From Hyperoplus lanceolatus (Eukaryota; Chordata; Actinopteri; Uranoscopiformes; Ammodytidae), in contig CM049404.1 of assembly GCA_026929865.2 (NCBI GenBank), forward strand, positions 2,376,001 to 2,440,000: 64,000 nt of DNA, in the 5' to 3' direction. Below the pieces are notes generated by a model, which ran no database searches, was not told the DNA's origin, and saw only the letters and a program-made list of their open reading frames with translations. The first letter of the stretch is position 1, and each line of letters opens with the position of its first letter. The position numbers and the translations under genes were made by a program. Positions 44,827-56,492 of the stretch are shown piece after piece.

Positions 44827-44939
44827 GACAACGTGCAGAACAGGTGTTAGCCTAGTTGGAAAGATTCACTCACTCACTCACTCACTCACTCACTCACTCA
44901 CTCACTCACTCACTCACTCACTCACTCACTCACTCACTC
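44780..44939. repeat. CA array and (CACT)n tetranucleotide
   Basis: An interrupted CA run at 44780-44823 and about 18 CACT units at 44865-44938. Confidence 0.97.
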
Positions 44940-44944
44940 GCTCT

Positions 44945-45988
44945 TTTTTTAACTGCAGGTCCATGCAATTCAATTCAGTTTATTTAAGAAGGAGATGGTG
45001 CAAATGAATAAAACACATGATCATACATGGGTTAAATATGCCAGAATTAGCCAAAAGGCTATTTTTCATGTGTAGTCCCCTGACATCAGGAAAGAGTGGG
45101 TAGTTTATAATCTGTCACAAGGTCATGCAAAAATGTTATTAAAAATGGAAAAAACACACAGCTGTAGATATTTGAATAGAAAATGATGAGATCTGGAGTT
45201 CTGATTAATCATGCAGGATATTCTATACACCATTATAGTAAGATTCACTTCACTTCCATGATTGGGTTCTTTTTCTTCTTAGTCGTGGAGGGTTGTGTCA
45301 TATTTTGAAATCTTGACAGGAAGTCTTTGAAGATTTTTGACGTAATTGAAACAAACAGGGGACACATCAGGATGTATTTCACTACAAATGTTATAGTTGT
45401 AACTGTTTTTCATTTGTCACATACGGTATTTGCTGAACGTTTGTTTAAATTGCGGCCATGCTTTGAACAATGACAAGTCAACACTCACCTGTTGATGAGA
45501 TTAAACCTACAGTTTACCACAACACATGTCCAAATAGCCTTTCTTCACAATACCAATACTTTCCATCAGTTGCAAATATGCACAAAGATAGAGCAAGGAG
45601 AGATGCATCGTACCAGGTTTTAGCAAACTGCTATTTTCCAGCTGTAGTCGGGGGTAAGAACAATAAATACTACTAAACTAAACAAGACACAATAATATCG
45701 AGACATGGGATTAAACATTAAAAGGATAACAAGATATAATAATATAATTACATAGGATAAGAAAGTTTACGAGAAGCACTACATTATATATTTTATCAAA
45801 TTGTAAACGGCAACTTCCTGTCACAGAATATAAAAACAACAGGCATTTTTTCCATTTCTATCTACTAGTGATTCTAATTTTTGTTATAACAAGAAAATGA
45901 AAATGAAATCTGTGTTTTGTTGTAGTCCATCCTTTTCTGACTATATGATGAATAAAAACCCTTGTATTTACATTTTATTTATTTTATT
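44945..45988. other. unannotated interval with a possible LINE-tail fragment
   Basis: About 44965-45085 (TTTATTTAAGAAGGAGATGG and AGCCAAAAGGCTATTTTTCA) resembles fish LINE 3' sequence, but no boundary is visible. The rest is AT-rich and unrecognised. Confidence 0.35.
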
Positions 45989-46117
45989 TTAAAGCTGCTC
46001 CGAGGAACTTTCAGTTTGTGTTAATTCTAGCGGCCCCCTTTGGACAAAAGCGATAGTGTTTTTGTCACTACGCCAGCTGTTGTTCCTGGGCGAGCATACC
46101 CTTGACAAATGCATTAA

Positions 46118-47088
46118 CCCATTGATGACGGCTGCTGCGCGATGCCACATTGTATCTCCTGCCTGATGCTGCGTAACGCAGCATTGTTACTTTATCTAAT
46201 TTTCATGGCATGCTCAGCATAGAATGCACCGTCATTGGTTCAAATACACATGAGGTGGGTTTTGTTGATTTTTTAAGACCACGTGACCACCCAAAAGTTG
46301 TGTGGTTTGCCGAAGATCACGTCAATCAAAAAAATTAAAAATAAAAAAATACAAAATAATAATAAAAAAAATACGCCAGCTGTGTCGGCGATAGTGTATT
46401 ACAGAACAGTTAGTGCCGTTCGGAGCGCAGAATCAAGGTCTACTATAGACTACTGACGAAAATCACACAACACATTGCATCTATTTATTATCAATATTTA
46501 TGAATTTAGGCTATATTTTGCTGCTCCAACTCAATTTCAGCCCAGCCAAGCGATAGTTAAGTTTCAGTTTCGTTTTCATCTCCGTGGTATACAGCAGTTT
46601 GGAACAGCTGATCGGCTCCCGACAGCAGGAGTCAGTCTGCGTTCCAGTTGTACTGGGAAGTCGGTTTTATGGTGCCAGTGATAACTGAACTAAATAATAA
46701 AATAAAGCTATCTTCTCCTTCCTATATCTGTCTATCTTTATCCCTCCACTGCATACTCAGTCACTACTATCCATGCTAAAAGGAAGCAGGATTATAACCT
46801 CATTTAGCACATTATTTTTAAATATTTTATATTATTTATTATTATTTTTTCTCCCCCATCTAATTTTGACGATTTTTAGAAAAATGTGTTGGTTTGTAAG
46901 CGCTAAGGGAGCATGTTTAGATAAAACCTGTGAACCTTAACTTTTAAATGTATTTCATTTCATGTTTCTATGTGCTACACAGGCTTAGATATTAAGGTTT
47001 TGGTAGACTTGACAATTTGTACTATTTTTTTCAGAAAACCCTCAGGCATTAAGGACATGCATCCTAGATTGCAATAGTCATCAATGGG
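46118..47088. mobile_element. piggyBac-like non-autonomous element, nested
   Basis: TTAA at 46114-46117 and 47089-47092 with perfect 12-bp inverted ends CCCATTGATGAC. A TTAA target with CCC-starting TIRs is the piggyBac pattern. Interior part 46480-46800 is related to the hAT-like sequence at 61.9-62.1 kb. No transposase seen. Confidence 0.7.
46480..46800 (+). repeat. sequence shared with the 62 kb hAT-like element
   Basis: CAGCTGATCGGCTCCCGACA, GGAGTCAGTC, then AAATAAAGCT and TCTGTCTATCTTT match the order CAGCTGTTCGGCTC, CCCCGACAGCGGGAGTCAGT, AAATAAAGGT and TATCTGTCTTT at 61.94-62.09 kb. Confidence 0.55.
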
Positions 47089-47356
47089 TTAAGAAAAACT
47101 GTATAAAAATAGCATTCTTTGCACTGATGGTTTCCGTTTGCTGTTACCATGTCATTTATGATCACCAGAGGAAAAACCAGGCTGTTTCAGAAATATTTAG
47201 AAGTTCCTCGTAGCACCTTTTAAAAATCAAATCAAATAACCACTCTATTTTTTTCGTTTCTCAATAAACTTTTGTGAAACAAAAATGCAAAGAGCAAAAG
47301 CTAGCCAGAGCGGTTAGTTGAGTTGAGTTAGCGTTGCCTCACATGGGAAACACTTC

Positions 47357-47600
47357 GGGGCGGCTGTGGTGAAGCGGGTAGTCGTCCACTGGGTTACAGG
47401 GTCGGTGGTTCGATCCCCCGTCTCCACACCACATGTCCAAGTGTCCTTGGGCAAGACTTTGAACCCCAAATTGCTCCCGATAGTTAGCTTGCACCCTGCG
47501 TGGTAGCTACTGCTATCGGTGTATGAATGTGTGTGTGATTGGGTGAATGTGTACAAAACAATGTAAAACACTTTGAGTCTTTGGAAAACCAGGGAAAAGC
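47357..47600 (+). mobile_element. tRNA-derived SINE (V-SINE type suspected)
   Basis: Head GGGGCGGCTGTGGTGAAGCG with B box GGTTCGATCC at 47407-47416, a central AGTGTCCTTGGGCAAGACTT block and a tail ATTGGGTGAATGTG...AAACACTTTGAGTC. This is a stereotyped fish SINE architecture. The tail imitates a LINE 3' end. Confidence 0.85.
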
Positions 47601-47856
47601 ATAAGTGAAGGCCATTTACTTCAACCTGAGATCAAAATGTATTTGATCCGCCCATCAGGAAGAAGTCAGCATGGGTCTTTCTCTGTGTCCGGCTTTCTTT
47701 ACTCTAGATTAGCATTGTGCACTGTGCAGCATGCCTGTGTGATCACACTGTGTAGGATTACAATGCATCACCCTCTGAATGGGAAGCTGGCTCTCGCTGT
47801 GCCAGGCTCCGCTGACTGTATGCTGAACCATGGGCCTGCTACGTGCCCTGTGTGTA

Positions 47857-47955
47857 CGTGTGTGTGTGTGTGTGTGCACGTTTGTGTGTGTGTGCACGTG
47901 TGTGTGTGTGTGCACGTGTGTGTGTGTGTGTGCACGTGTGTGTGTACGCGTGTTT
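47857..47955. repeat. TG array with four GTGCACG interruptions
   Basis: TG runs of 10-18 bp alternate with GTGCACGT, the spacing slightly variable. The alternating purine-pyrimidine pattern is unbroken for nearly 90 bp. Confidence 0.95.
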
Positions 47956-47959
47956 GCGT

Positions 47960-48670
47960 TTCTGTGGAAAAACCCGGTGAGGTCATGGGCTATGGCTGTA
48001 GGGTCTGGTTACATGATGTGTGTTGTCCACGGCAGGGCAACTGAAACTGGCTTTTCTTTTCTTTGTCTTCCTCTATACTCTCTCTCTCTCTCTCTCTCTC
48101 TTTACACACACCTCAAATTCTATTCTTTTTCTTTTTACTGTTGAGCCTGGTGCCACGCGTCTCTGAAGCATGAAGACTGGTTGGCAGTTGAAGGTGGCAA
48201 GGCAGCAGTCAGTATAAGATGTGTATAAGATGTGAAAAGCACCATTTCAAAAGCCCATGGTCCAGAGCTCAAACAGCCCTTTAAACTCCACAGAGGCTAT
48301 AATAGACCTGCAAAGCCAGCAGGATTACCTCCCACTCACAACTGTGGTATGTTATCCTTTGGTTCTTCTATAGTAACCCTAAAACTCTTTTAATACACAC
48401 ACAAAAGAAAGACTCCCCACCTCAATACTGGCTTTATTTTACGTATTTGTTATAGCAATTTACCCTTAGAGACCTCACATACTGGGATAAGGGACTTCTA
48501 ACTTTATCATAATAGCGTGAAAACTCATATTTTTTAAGAAATTTCACACTCAAATTACCATCCGCCATCCTGCGACAGACACAAATGCACGATCATGTAA
48601 AGTCTAGTCGATGTAAGTGCTTTAGAAGTTGCTATGGTTCAGAGTATTGAAAAAAAAACTAATGTTGAGA
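47960..48670. other. unannotated interval
   Basis: A short (CT)n at 48079-48100. No gene recognised. Confidence 0.4.
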
Positions 48671-48674
48671 TAAT

Positions 48675-49421
48675 AGAGCTGTTAAGCGGAAGTGTCTTAC
48701 TTCCGGGACATGGGACCTCTCGGCTCGAAAAATTACAACGGTAGTCAATGGAAAGAAATGTATTATTTTCTGGTCCCAGTCATGAAATGCCTTCGATTAC
48801 ACATATGTTTTGTATGGATTTAGATGGTATTTTTTTGTGCAAAGAATGGAACAATTTAGCGAGTAGAAGCTGGATACGGTCAGGTTTTGTGCAGAGCGCT
48901 TTTGTGGACTACAGCTCTTCGCTGCTCTTGACACTTATGATATACGTCACCACCACTCGCACCGCTTAGCTCAGAAACATGGCTGTGTCTTTAATGCACT
49001 TTACCGCCTTCTTTCAATGACAAGACAAAAGTCTTCAGCGTGGCGAAAACCACTACACAAGTGGAGAGTTTCAATTTCTCGAGTGGGGAGATTGTTGGCG
49101 TTGTCCACCCACCATTAGCATTAGCACTATCAGTCGAGAAGTGGAGGGAATGTGTTGAGGTGACGTCACAGAGGCGACAAGACTTGTAGTTGTTCTCGTA
49201 ACATTTTTTCAAAAGCCGTTAGACGAATAATCATACAACATACCGTCAAACTCTTCACATGAAAAATTATCATTTAGACCCATACAAAACATATATGTAA
49301 TCCAAGGCATTTAATGACTGGGACCAGAAAATAGTAGATTACTTTCCATAGACTCCCATTCATTTTTTTTCAGCTGAGAGGTCCCATGCCCCGTAATTCC
49401 GCCACTTCCGCTTAACAGCTC
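48675..49421. mobile_element. 747-bp MITE with about 170-bp inverted arms
   Basis: Ends AGAGCTGTTAAGCGGAAGTG on both sides in inverted orientation. The arms continue through GGGACMTGGGACCTCTC, TATTTTCTGGTCCCAGTCAT and ACATATRTTTTGTATGG. The flanking dinucleotide is AT on both sides. The centre contains no long frame. Confidence 0.8.
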
Positions 49422-49801
49422 TATGGCCGACAAGGTTTCGTCAAATAAACAAAAGTGCATTCTGGACCGTTGATTTATACAAGTAGGAAAGAGTTATGTA
49501 AGCAAATAGACAATAATTTCAAAATTAGCCAGTGCTTAAAAAACCAATGTTTTTGCTTGCAGTCAACACATACAGTGAATACAGTATACTATATATAACT
49601 TTAGTATAACTTTTTTTTATCCCCTCTATTATTTATTACAATTATAAAATATACATTTTATCAAATAATCTTAAAATCATGAAATAGTAGCAAATGTCCA
49701 TTGCAATTTCTCCGAAGATTTATGCAAAAAATATCCAATTTAAGTAAGTCATTTCCTTTAATTGTGTCAATACATATATGTTGAGAAGTGTAGGGGAGGA
49801 A

Positions 49802-49916
<115 letters not shown>

Positions 49917-49919
49917 TCT

Positions 49920-50391
<472 letters not shown>

Positions 50392-50574
50392 CTGTATATT
50401 TTTGTCAGCCTGCTCGTATTTAGTGTAAATCAAGCCATAAATGCAGTGTGTGTTAAGTGTATGTGGCTTAAGCTTTTAGTGGTGTGTCAAATCAAAAGCA
50501 TGTTGTATTAACCTTTGAGCTAAAGCCTCCTCACTGTGGTCAGCTGGGTAATAATTGGTGTGCTGTATTACTTA

Positions 50575-50575
<1 letters not shown>

Positions 50576-50624
<49 letters not shown>

Positions 50625-51545
50625 GAAGCAAGAAACGTCTGTTTGTCTGTCTGTGTATCTGTTTGTGGCTGGCATATCTCTTGGACTGTTAGTCAGATCG
50701 GCCTGAGCTTCCGGATGTGCATCCTTGATTGATTGTGAGGTTTCTTGGACCAAATATGAATATGTAGAAGTTATCATATTTATATCATATACTGGCGGTG
50801 AATACATGCGCACGCTGAAGGCCACAGTAACCGACGGGCATGAAGTAGTCTCCAGCTAAACCCCGCCTCCCTCTGATTTGATTGGCCGCTGCGACCAAAG
50901 CATGAATTGACGAACGGGACACACACAGCAGACAGACACAGCCTGGTGTTACTTCCTCATTCAATGCACCCAACTTTCCAAACAAAATGTTCTTAAACCT
51001 TTCCACAGACATCACCAACTCCTCCAACTTGTCCGCTTTAGTGTAAAGATCGCACGTTACGCTATTTTCACTGTTATAGAGTTAACGTAGTCAAACACTT
51101 CTGCGACAGTGACGCTAAATTCTAGCACGGTCTCGGATAGCTCTGCTACCGGTGAATGTAAACATGATCTCTTACACAGAATGTTTTAAAACTGTTAGAA
51201 ACTAACACCTAAACGAGCTAAAGACTATGTAAGATGCGAAAATGCCTTTTATTTTGTTTGCAAAGATAAATGCTGCTGCCTTCAAGCTGCAATTACCAAT
51301 TAAAAACATTTTCACCTGCTTTGCCCATAAAGAATAGAGGATTATATGGCGCAACAAATATTAAAGAAAGAACATAAGTCACATTGACGAGCGATGTGAC
51401 AGCCATTTCAATGACTGTGTGACACTGCCTATGTGTAGGCTACATCTGTTTGTGTTTCCCACTTTGATAGACGGGTTACATTTAAGCATGCATAAGCTAC
51501 TGCTTCCTACGGGCACTGCACTAGTACTTCAAAAATACTGAACTA
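50576..51545 (-). repeat. R-GATA dispersed repeat, copy 3, with (CTAT)12 end
   Basis: The inverted, fullest copy. It begins with (CTAT)12 at 50576-50623 (a GATA tail on the minus strand), then ACGTCTGTTTG, GATCGGCCTGAGCTTCCGGA, GGCCACAGTAACC, CCCGCCTCCCTCTGATTTGA, GCACGGTCTCGGATAGCTCT and ends near GGGCACTGCACTAGTACTTC. The simple-repeat tail at one fixed end suggests retroposition, though no reverse transcriptase is seen. Confidence 0.7.
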
Positions 51546-51651
51546 CTCCTTTAAGATCCCAGCAGCACAGACTCAAGACTCTTTGAATATTTTCATTCTT
51601 TTGTCGAGAACATACAATTAAAACGGTTAGTAGGTCATGAAGGCGTAGTGA

Positions 51652-52190
51652 ACCTATTATTATACTTTTTCGACTTTTATGACCTATAATTGTTGTTATA
51701 ATGATTTATAGTCATGTTTAACCATACTAAAGTATCAAATAATGACTTACATGCATTTAGACGTATTCCCTGCTGACCGTCTGTGGTGGCTGTGCTGAGT
51801 GCTAAACACTAGGGCAGCCGGTCGAGAATTCACTTGTTCAAATCGGTTCAAATTTCCTGCCATCGTGTTGTCACGATTCCGGATTTTTTCATGTATGGTA
51901 ATGCTGCAACGTGGTGTCGCGCTCCGGCCATGCCCCCACCTTCCTGCTCAAATCTGCCCTCGTGCTGCTGAAAGTGTTCCGGAAGGTAGGTAACTAATCA
52001 CAATGTAGTGGGGTTTGCAGGGGGGGGAGGGGGCGGAGCTGGCCGAAGCGCAGTGTTGACAGAGCATGCTGAATCGCCCAGATGAGAGGAAGCGTTTCCC
52101 GAAAATCTACATAGTTTTTTGTGATGTGATTTGTGTCATGTTGCTCTATAGCAGTTTTTAACAAGAAATTAAGACCAGAAAATTAGATCT
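51652..52190 (+). mobile_element. F1 TTAA-type MITE, copy 3
   Basis: Collinear with copy 1 without the nested hAT-like element; it supplies the empty site (CATGTTTAACCATACT at about 51714). The right border is TTAA at 52191-52194. The left terminal bases are worn. Confidence 0.7.
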
Positions 52191-52655
52191 TTAATGTTTA
52201 TTAAATGTATCTTTGAAAATATGTTTCAATATGTAGTTTTTTTCAGGTATGCTCATAATCTTGAGCATGGATAAATGTCATGTGTACCATAATCACAGGT
52301 TCCCTGAACTAGCCTCCTTGCTGTATCTCAACACAATCTGTGAAGTGAAGTGAGTGGGGAGAGACACACAATGCATGTTTAGACCCTGTTTCCACCTGGC
52401 ATTAATATGTGGTTCTGAGGAATCCGATCGTTATATGTAAATGTAATATGCTTGTTCACACCTGGCCTTAACAATGCGTCTTCTATGCGCGTTTGCGATC
52501 CGGATTCGAATTCCCCGCGCTGTATGGAAATCAGCTCGTACATCATTTCCGCTTATAGGCTACTGTTGTTTTTAATCGGCGGGGGCAGCAGTGCCCCGCC
52601 CTTGCCTAGTCTGCCGGAAATAAAAGAAGAAGAAGAAGAAGTGTTGACCATCCAC

Positions 52656-52695
52656 GACCATAGACATTATAAATCCCTTTATAATGTCTATGGTC
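52656..52695. repeat. perfect 18-bp hairpin
   Basis: The arms GACCATAGACATTATAAA and its exact reverse complement surround the loop TCCC. It sits at the left edge of the tandem duplication. Confidence 0.95.
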
Positions 52696-53345
52696 ACCTC
52701 GGCAAGAGTCTTGTGTTTTGGTGAAAATGTGAGCACAGCACTGTTTATTGTGTGGTGTTTTCCTCGTCAATAAATTAATCACTTGGTTACACTGTGTCCC
52801 ACTGCGTAGCTGCCGCAGCCAGCACTGTTCGCTCACTGTCTCTATTATGAGTTGCACCGAGCCGTCTCTGTGTGTTTACGCCATAGATAGTAGTAGGCTA
52901 AATACACGCTCACAACAACACGGGGGAATAAATAAAAAGCGGCTGGTTTGACCGAGCAAAAACGAGAGACCGCTGGCTTGACCACAGTTGGTCGAAAGAA
53001 TCATTTCCGCCTTGTGTAGTCACCTCGGCTAGAGTGAAGAGAGTCAGTGTGTTTTGGCGAAAATGTGAGCGCGGCACTGTTTATTGTGTGGTGTTTTTCC
53101 TCGTCATTAAATGAATCAGTTGGCTACACTGTGTCCCACTGCTACGATGTCACGAAGCTGCCGCAGCCAGAGCTGTTCGCTCACTGTCTCTATCAGTTGC
53201 ACCGAGCCGTCTCTGTGCTCACAACAACACGGGGGAATAAATAAAGAAGCGGCTGGTTTGACCATGCAAAAACAAGAGACCGCTGGCTTGACCACAGTTG
53301 TTCCACACATAGACTTTATTATTTACCTGCAACGGTGCGCTTTTA
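52695..53345. repeat. tandem duplication, period about 326 bp
   Basis: CACCTCGGC.AGAGT starts at 52695 and again at 53021; both units contain GCGGCACTGTTTATTGTGTG-like sequence, GTCCCACTGC, GCTGCCGCAGCCAG and GGGGGAATAAATAAA. A third, single copy of the core is at 1582-1850. Confidence 0.85.
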
Positions 53346-53654
53346 TGACGTGAATTGTCGCGTGAATGAGTACGCCTTTCCGCCCAGTCACTCGCCGCAG
53401 TTGAGTGGGCGGGGCCTAATGTGTATGAGATACGCATACGTGTTTCCACTGTTAATGGGTATGTGGATATGTGGTCTCAAACCACCTCCGAATGTGGATA
53501 ATCTCAATGCGCATTCAATGCGCATTGAGCGTGTTTCCACCTGTAGTTAGCGCGATCGGATCCTAAAAACCACATATTAATGCCAGGTGGAAACAGGGTC
53601 TTAGTGAAGTGTGTCTGTGTTTGAGTCTGTCTGTGGGTCTTTGCATATGTCAGG

Positions 53655-53658
<4 letters not shown>

Positions 53659-53727
<69 letters not shown>
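53659..53727. repeat. (TG)34 microsatellite
   Basis: A pure TG run just outside the Harbinger-like element. Confidence 0.97.
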
Positions 53728-53730
<3 letters not shown>

Positions 53731-54494
53731 AGGTTTGCACACACTAGGCTTCTTTATCATATTTCTAGTATACTGTAAGTGTGCACAGAGTTAGTCTTTT
53801 GTAATGTTTCCTCATTGCTGACAGGTCCTTTTTACAAATTAAATCCTTTATTGACACAGCCAGATAAATTGCCATAATTCATGTAAGGTATCTTGAATTC
53901 ATCATCTGGTACATGTGTAACTATAATGTCTGCCATACTCTCCTGGCATACAGAAGAAAATTCAAATACTCCACAAGTTGAGACACTTAATAAATGAATA
54001 GGGTCACATTTTTAACTTGTAGATATTATCAGGAAACTTTGCCAGTTGATAATTGTTATCAAAACAATATTTCTTTGTATTACAAATATTTATTTTAATT
54101 TGTAATACATTGTCATATAATATTTCTTTTAGACATCCGTTCCGTTTCAATTTTTTTCCCGGCCCGCGAATCAATAGAAAAAATTAAAAATAAATACATT
54201 TGTTTTAATTTTTTTTCTCCTACATGTGGAGCCTGTGCCATATCCGCACCTTGCACACTCTCCCAACCGTTAGGACAGTCGCGTAGCTTACAGCTAGGAA
54301 TGTCTGCTGAAAGTTCCACAGTTTAGGATTTTAAGCCATGAATTGATGAACTTGCATCTAATAAAAGCTGTCAGTTTTCTAAGGGGTTGTAAATAGGCCA
54401 ATCTATGTGGCTAAATAGCATGCTAATATTGATGATAGTGTCAAGTGTCTAAGGATGAAAGCTAACATTATCTGGTTTCTAACTTTTGCCTTAA

Positions 54495-54930
54495 AGCCAC
54501 TACGAGTAACATTTAAATATCTTTTAAACAGCCTCATGTTTCCTCTCATAATCATAAATTACCTTTAACAGCAAACGAGACCATCAGTGCAAAGAAAGAC
54601 GTTTTTATATAGTTTTTATTACTGCATTTGGTCTGGTCGCACACCCAGTCCGATTTTCGGTTTGCGCATGACTATGGTCACATATTCGTATTGGTCGCTG
54701 ATTTCAGTGTGGTGCAGCAATGCCATTTGAGAAGCCTATCCCTCCAGGTGAGGGAAGGGGAGCGGGAGCTTTGTTTGAGACAGTTATTTGTCGTCATAAT
54801 GACTGATAAAGGGGCTGAACCATCAAAGAAAAAAAGAGAATGCAATGAAGAAAAGCAAGGGGGGAGTGACAGACGGGCGGGAGGAGGACGTTGCCAAGCA
54901 ACGTGTACGTGTTTCACGGGAGTGAATTAG
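54495..54930 (+). mobile_element. TTAA-type element fragment (CGAG.AAC.T end)
   Basis: After TTAA (54491-54494), AGCCACTACGAGTAACATTT and the next 110 bp match the right arm of the 45993-47219 element, including AACAGCAAACG and CCATCAGTGCAAAGAA. It runs on into a frame with MTDKGAEPSKKKREC, a basic segment seen at the N-terminus of some fish element proteins. The far TTAA end is not found. Confidence 0.45.
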
Positions 54931-55117
54931 ACTGCAGTGTTTACTCCTAAAAGAATGAGCGGTAGCCTACTACAACAAAGTTTACTTTGCTTCACCATCA
55001 TCAGATGACCATTCATCTGAAATAGTCATTATTTACAACAACATAAACACATTACCTCATCGTGATCCATACTAACTGCCGTCTCTCGTTCATTCGCTTT
55101 CTGTGAGGACACGTAAT

Positions 55118-55238
55118 CTTTCAGCTCCGTGAGAGTGTTTAGTGAACCTGCATCAACTCATTGCAATCAGGTGTGTGTAGCACTGACTGGCATTAGTTGA
55201 TGCAGTGTCACTAACCACTATCACGGAGCTGAAAAGAG
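55118..55238. repeat. imperfect hairpin, about 42-bp arms
   Basis: TTTCAGCTCCGTGAGAGTGT...CTGCATCAACT pairs with AGTTGATGCAG...CACTATCACGGAGCTGAAAA, with few mismatches. Confidence 0.85.
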
Positions 55239-55639
55239 TCTGTGCCCTCACACTTTCAACACACGGACATGCACTATATTGCGCCCTAACTATTTGACAC
55301 TTGCACGCCCGGCACAAGCAAAAAAACAGCTTTACGACAGCGGGCGTCGTAAAAATAAAACCAGGCAGATTCTGGGCGCTATTTCGCTGCAAATCATGGA
55401 GCTATTAGCTCACACAATCCATTCTTAAAGATCTAGCCCTGTTGCTTTAAAACACTGAAATCTAGATGTTGGATAAAGGATTTATTAGTTGCAGTAAGCA
55501 ACACCTCTGCTGCTTTGGTTTTGAGTGAGTTCTAATTGGTCTGGGCTCATAGCTGCACTGGCAGATTTCAAATTTCTATTTTATTTTTTACAAAATATTA
55601 GTGTCCAAAGTTTTTACCAAACAGAATTTGGATACTAGG

Positions 55640-55725
55640 TGTCTGTGTGTGTGCGTGTGTCTATGTGTTTGTGCATGTGTGTGTGTCTGTCTGTCTGTGT
55701 CTGTCTGTGTGTCTGTGTGTCTGTC

Positions 55726-55765
<40 letters not shown>

Positions 55766-55990
55766 TGTTACTGACCAGAGAGCATGTGCAGGAATGTTAA
55801 TGTCTCCTTCCTTTGTTGTCGGTGCAGACAGCTGAGTGTGACTGTGCATATTCATGAAGCTCCCTCCTTCCTGGAACATGTTAACTTTTTACCAAGAAAA
55901 AGTGCCATAGATGAAAAAACAAGATGGAAAAATTAAAAAGAAAGAGAAAAGAGAAGAGGTATGCATTCACATTACATTTGAAGGATTCAC
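55640..55990. repeat. TG/CTGT array and flank
   Basis: A TG array with many CTGTCTGT interruptions at about 55641-55768. Beyond it nothing is recognised. Confidence 0.85.
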
Positions 55991-55991
55991 T

Positions 55992-56218
55992 CAGCTCCGG
56001 AAAAAATTAAGAGACCACTTTCAGTGTCTCTTGTTTTACTCTTTAGAGGCGTATGTTTGAGTAAAATGAGCATTTTGATTTTATAATATAAACTACTGAC
56101 ATCATTTCTACCAAATTCACAATAAAAATACAGTCAATTAGAGCATTTTCAATAAGTAATGTAGAGGAAAAAGATTCAAGAAAAATCCAGACTGGTCTCT
56201 TAATATTTTCCGAGACTG
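55992..56218. mobile_element. Tc1/mariner-type MITE, copy 2
   Basis: Ends CAGCTCCGGAAAAAATTAAG and, inverted, CAGTCTCGGAAAATATTAAG. TA lies on the right (56219-56220); the left dinucleotide is CT. It shares GTTTGAGTAAAATGAGCATT with copy 1 in reverse orientation. Confidence 0.75.
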
Positions 56219-56224
56219 TATAAA

Positions 56225-56490
56225 AAGAGATAGGGGAAGGGGGCAGAAAGACATATCAAAATAAAGGAACCTGAAGTAAAGGTTCGGTCAGATCCTACAC
56301 ACTTGCCAGTTCATTAATGTTTCTCTATCATTCTTGTTTTCCTATAGTTAGTTGCTGTGTTGGCAGTCAGCCAGCTTAAGATGTTATGCTCACTGGAAAA
56401 CTTTCCATGCCAACAGGTCATGCGGCTCAGCATTGCATTAGACAAAACACTTTTAAAGAAACGTGTTGTAGTGATTTTGCCCATTTTATA
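56225..56490. other. unannotated interval
   Basis: Nothing recognised. Confidence 0.35.
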
Positions 56491-56492
56491 AA

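Larger units (their letters stand above)
45993..47219. mobile_element. TTAA-flanked element (CGAGGAACTT ends) with a nested element
   Basis: TTAA at 45989-45992 and 47220-47223. The inverted ends are AGCTGCTCCGAGGAACTT and AGGTGCTACGAGGAACTT. The right arm is repeated, diverged and inverted, at 54495-54610. Most of the interior is the piggyBac-like insert 46118-47088; without it the element is about 250 bp. Confidence 0.75.
52382..53600. mobile_element. PIF/Harbinger-like non-autonomous element
   Basis: TTA target duplication at 52379-52381 and 53601-53603. The inverted ends GACCCTGTTTCCACCTGGCA then TTAATATGTGGTT are perfect over 33 bp and continue imperfectly through the GATCCGATCG palindromic segment. 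A 3-bp TTA/TAA duplication is the Harbinger signature. The interior holds a tandem duplication and a perfect hairpin but no coding sequence. Confidence 0.75.
53995..55640 (+). repeat. dispersed repeat split by insertions
   Basis: 54010-54115 (AACTTGTAGATATTATCAGG, TTGCCAGTTGATAATTG) and 55440-55640 (ACAGAATTTGGATAC and upstream) correspond to the adjacent parts of the copy at 58740-59030. The intervening 1.3 kb would be inserted sequence, including the TTAA-type end at 54495. Confidence 0.5.

Noticed and set aside
44865-44938. Possible CRISPR-like regular repeat
   Set aside because: It is a CACT tetranucleotide microsatellite without spacers, in a vertebrate context.
54678-54930. Frames on both strands at 54.6-54.9 kb as a host gene
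   Set aside because: The region lies inside a TTAA-type element fragment. At best it is an element-encoded N-terminus, so it is noted only under that feature.
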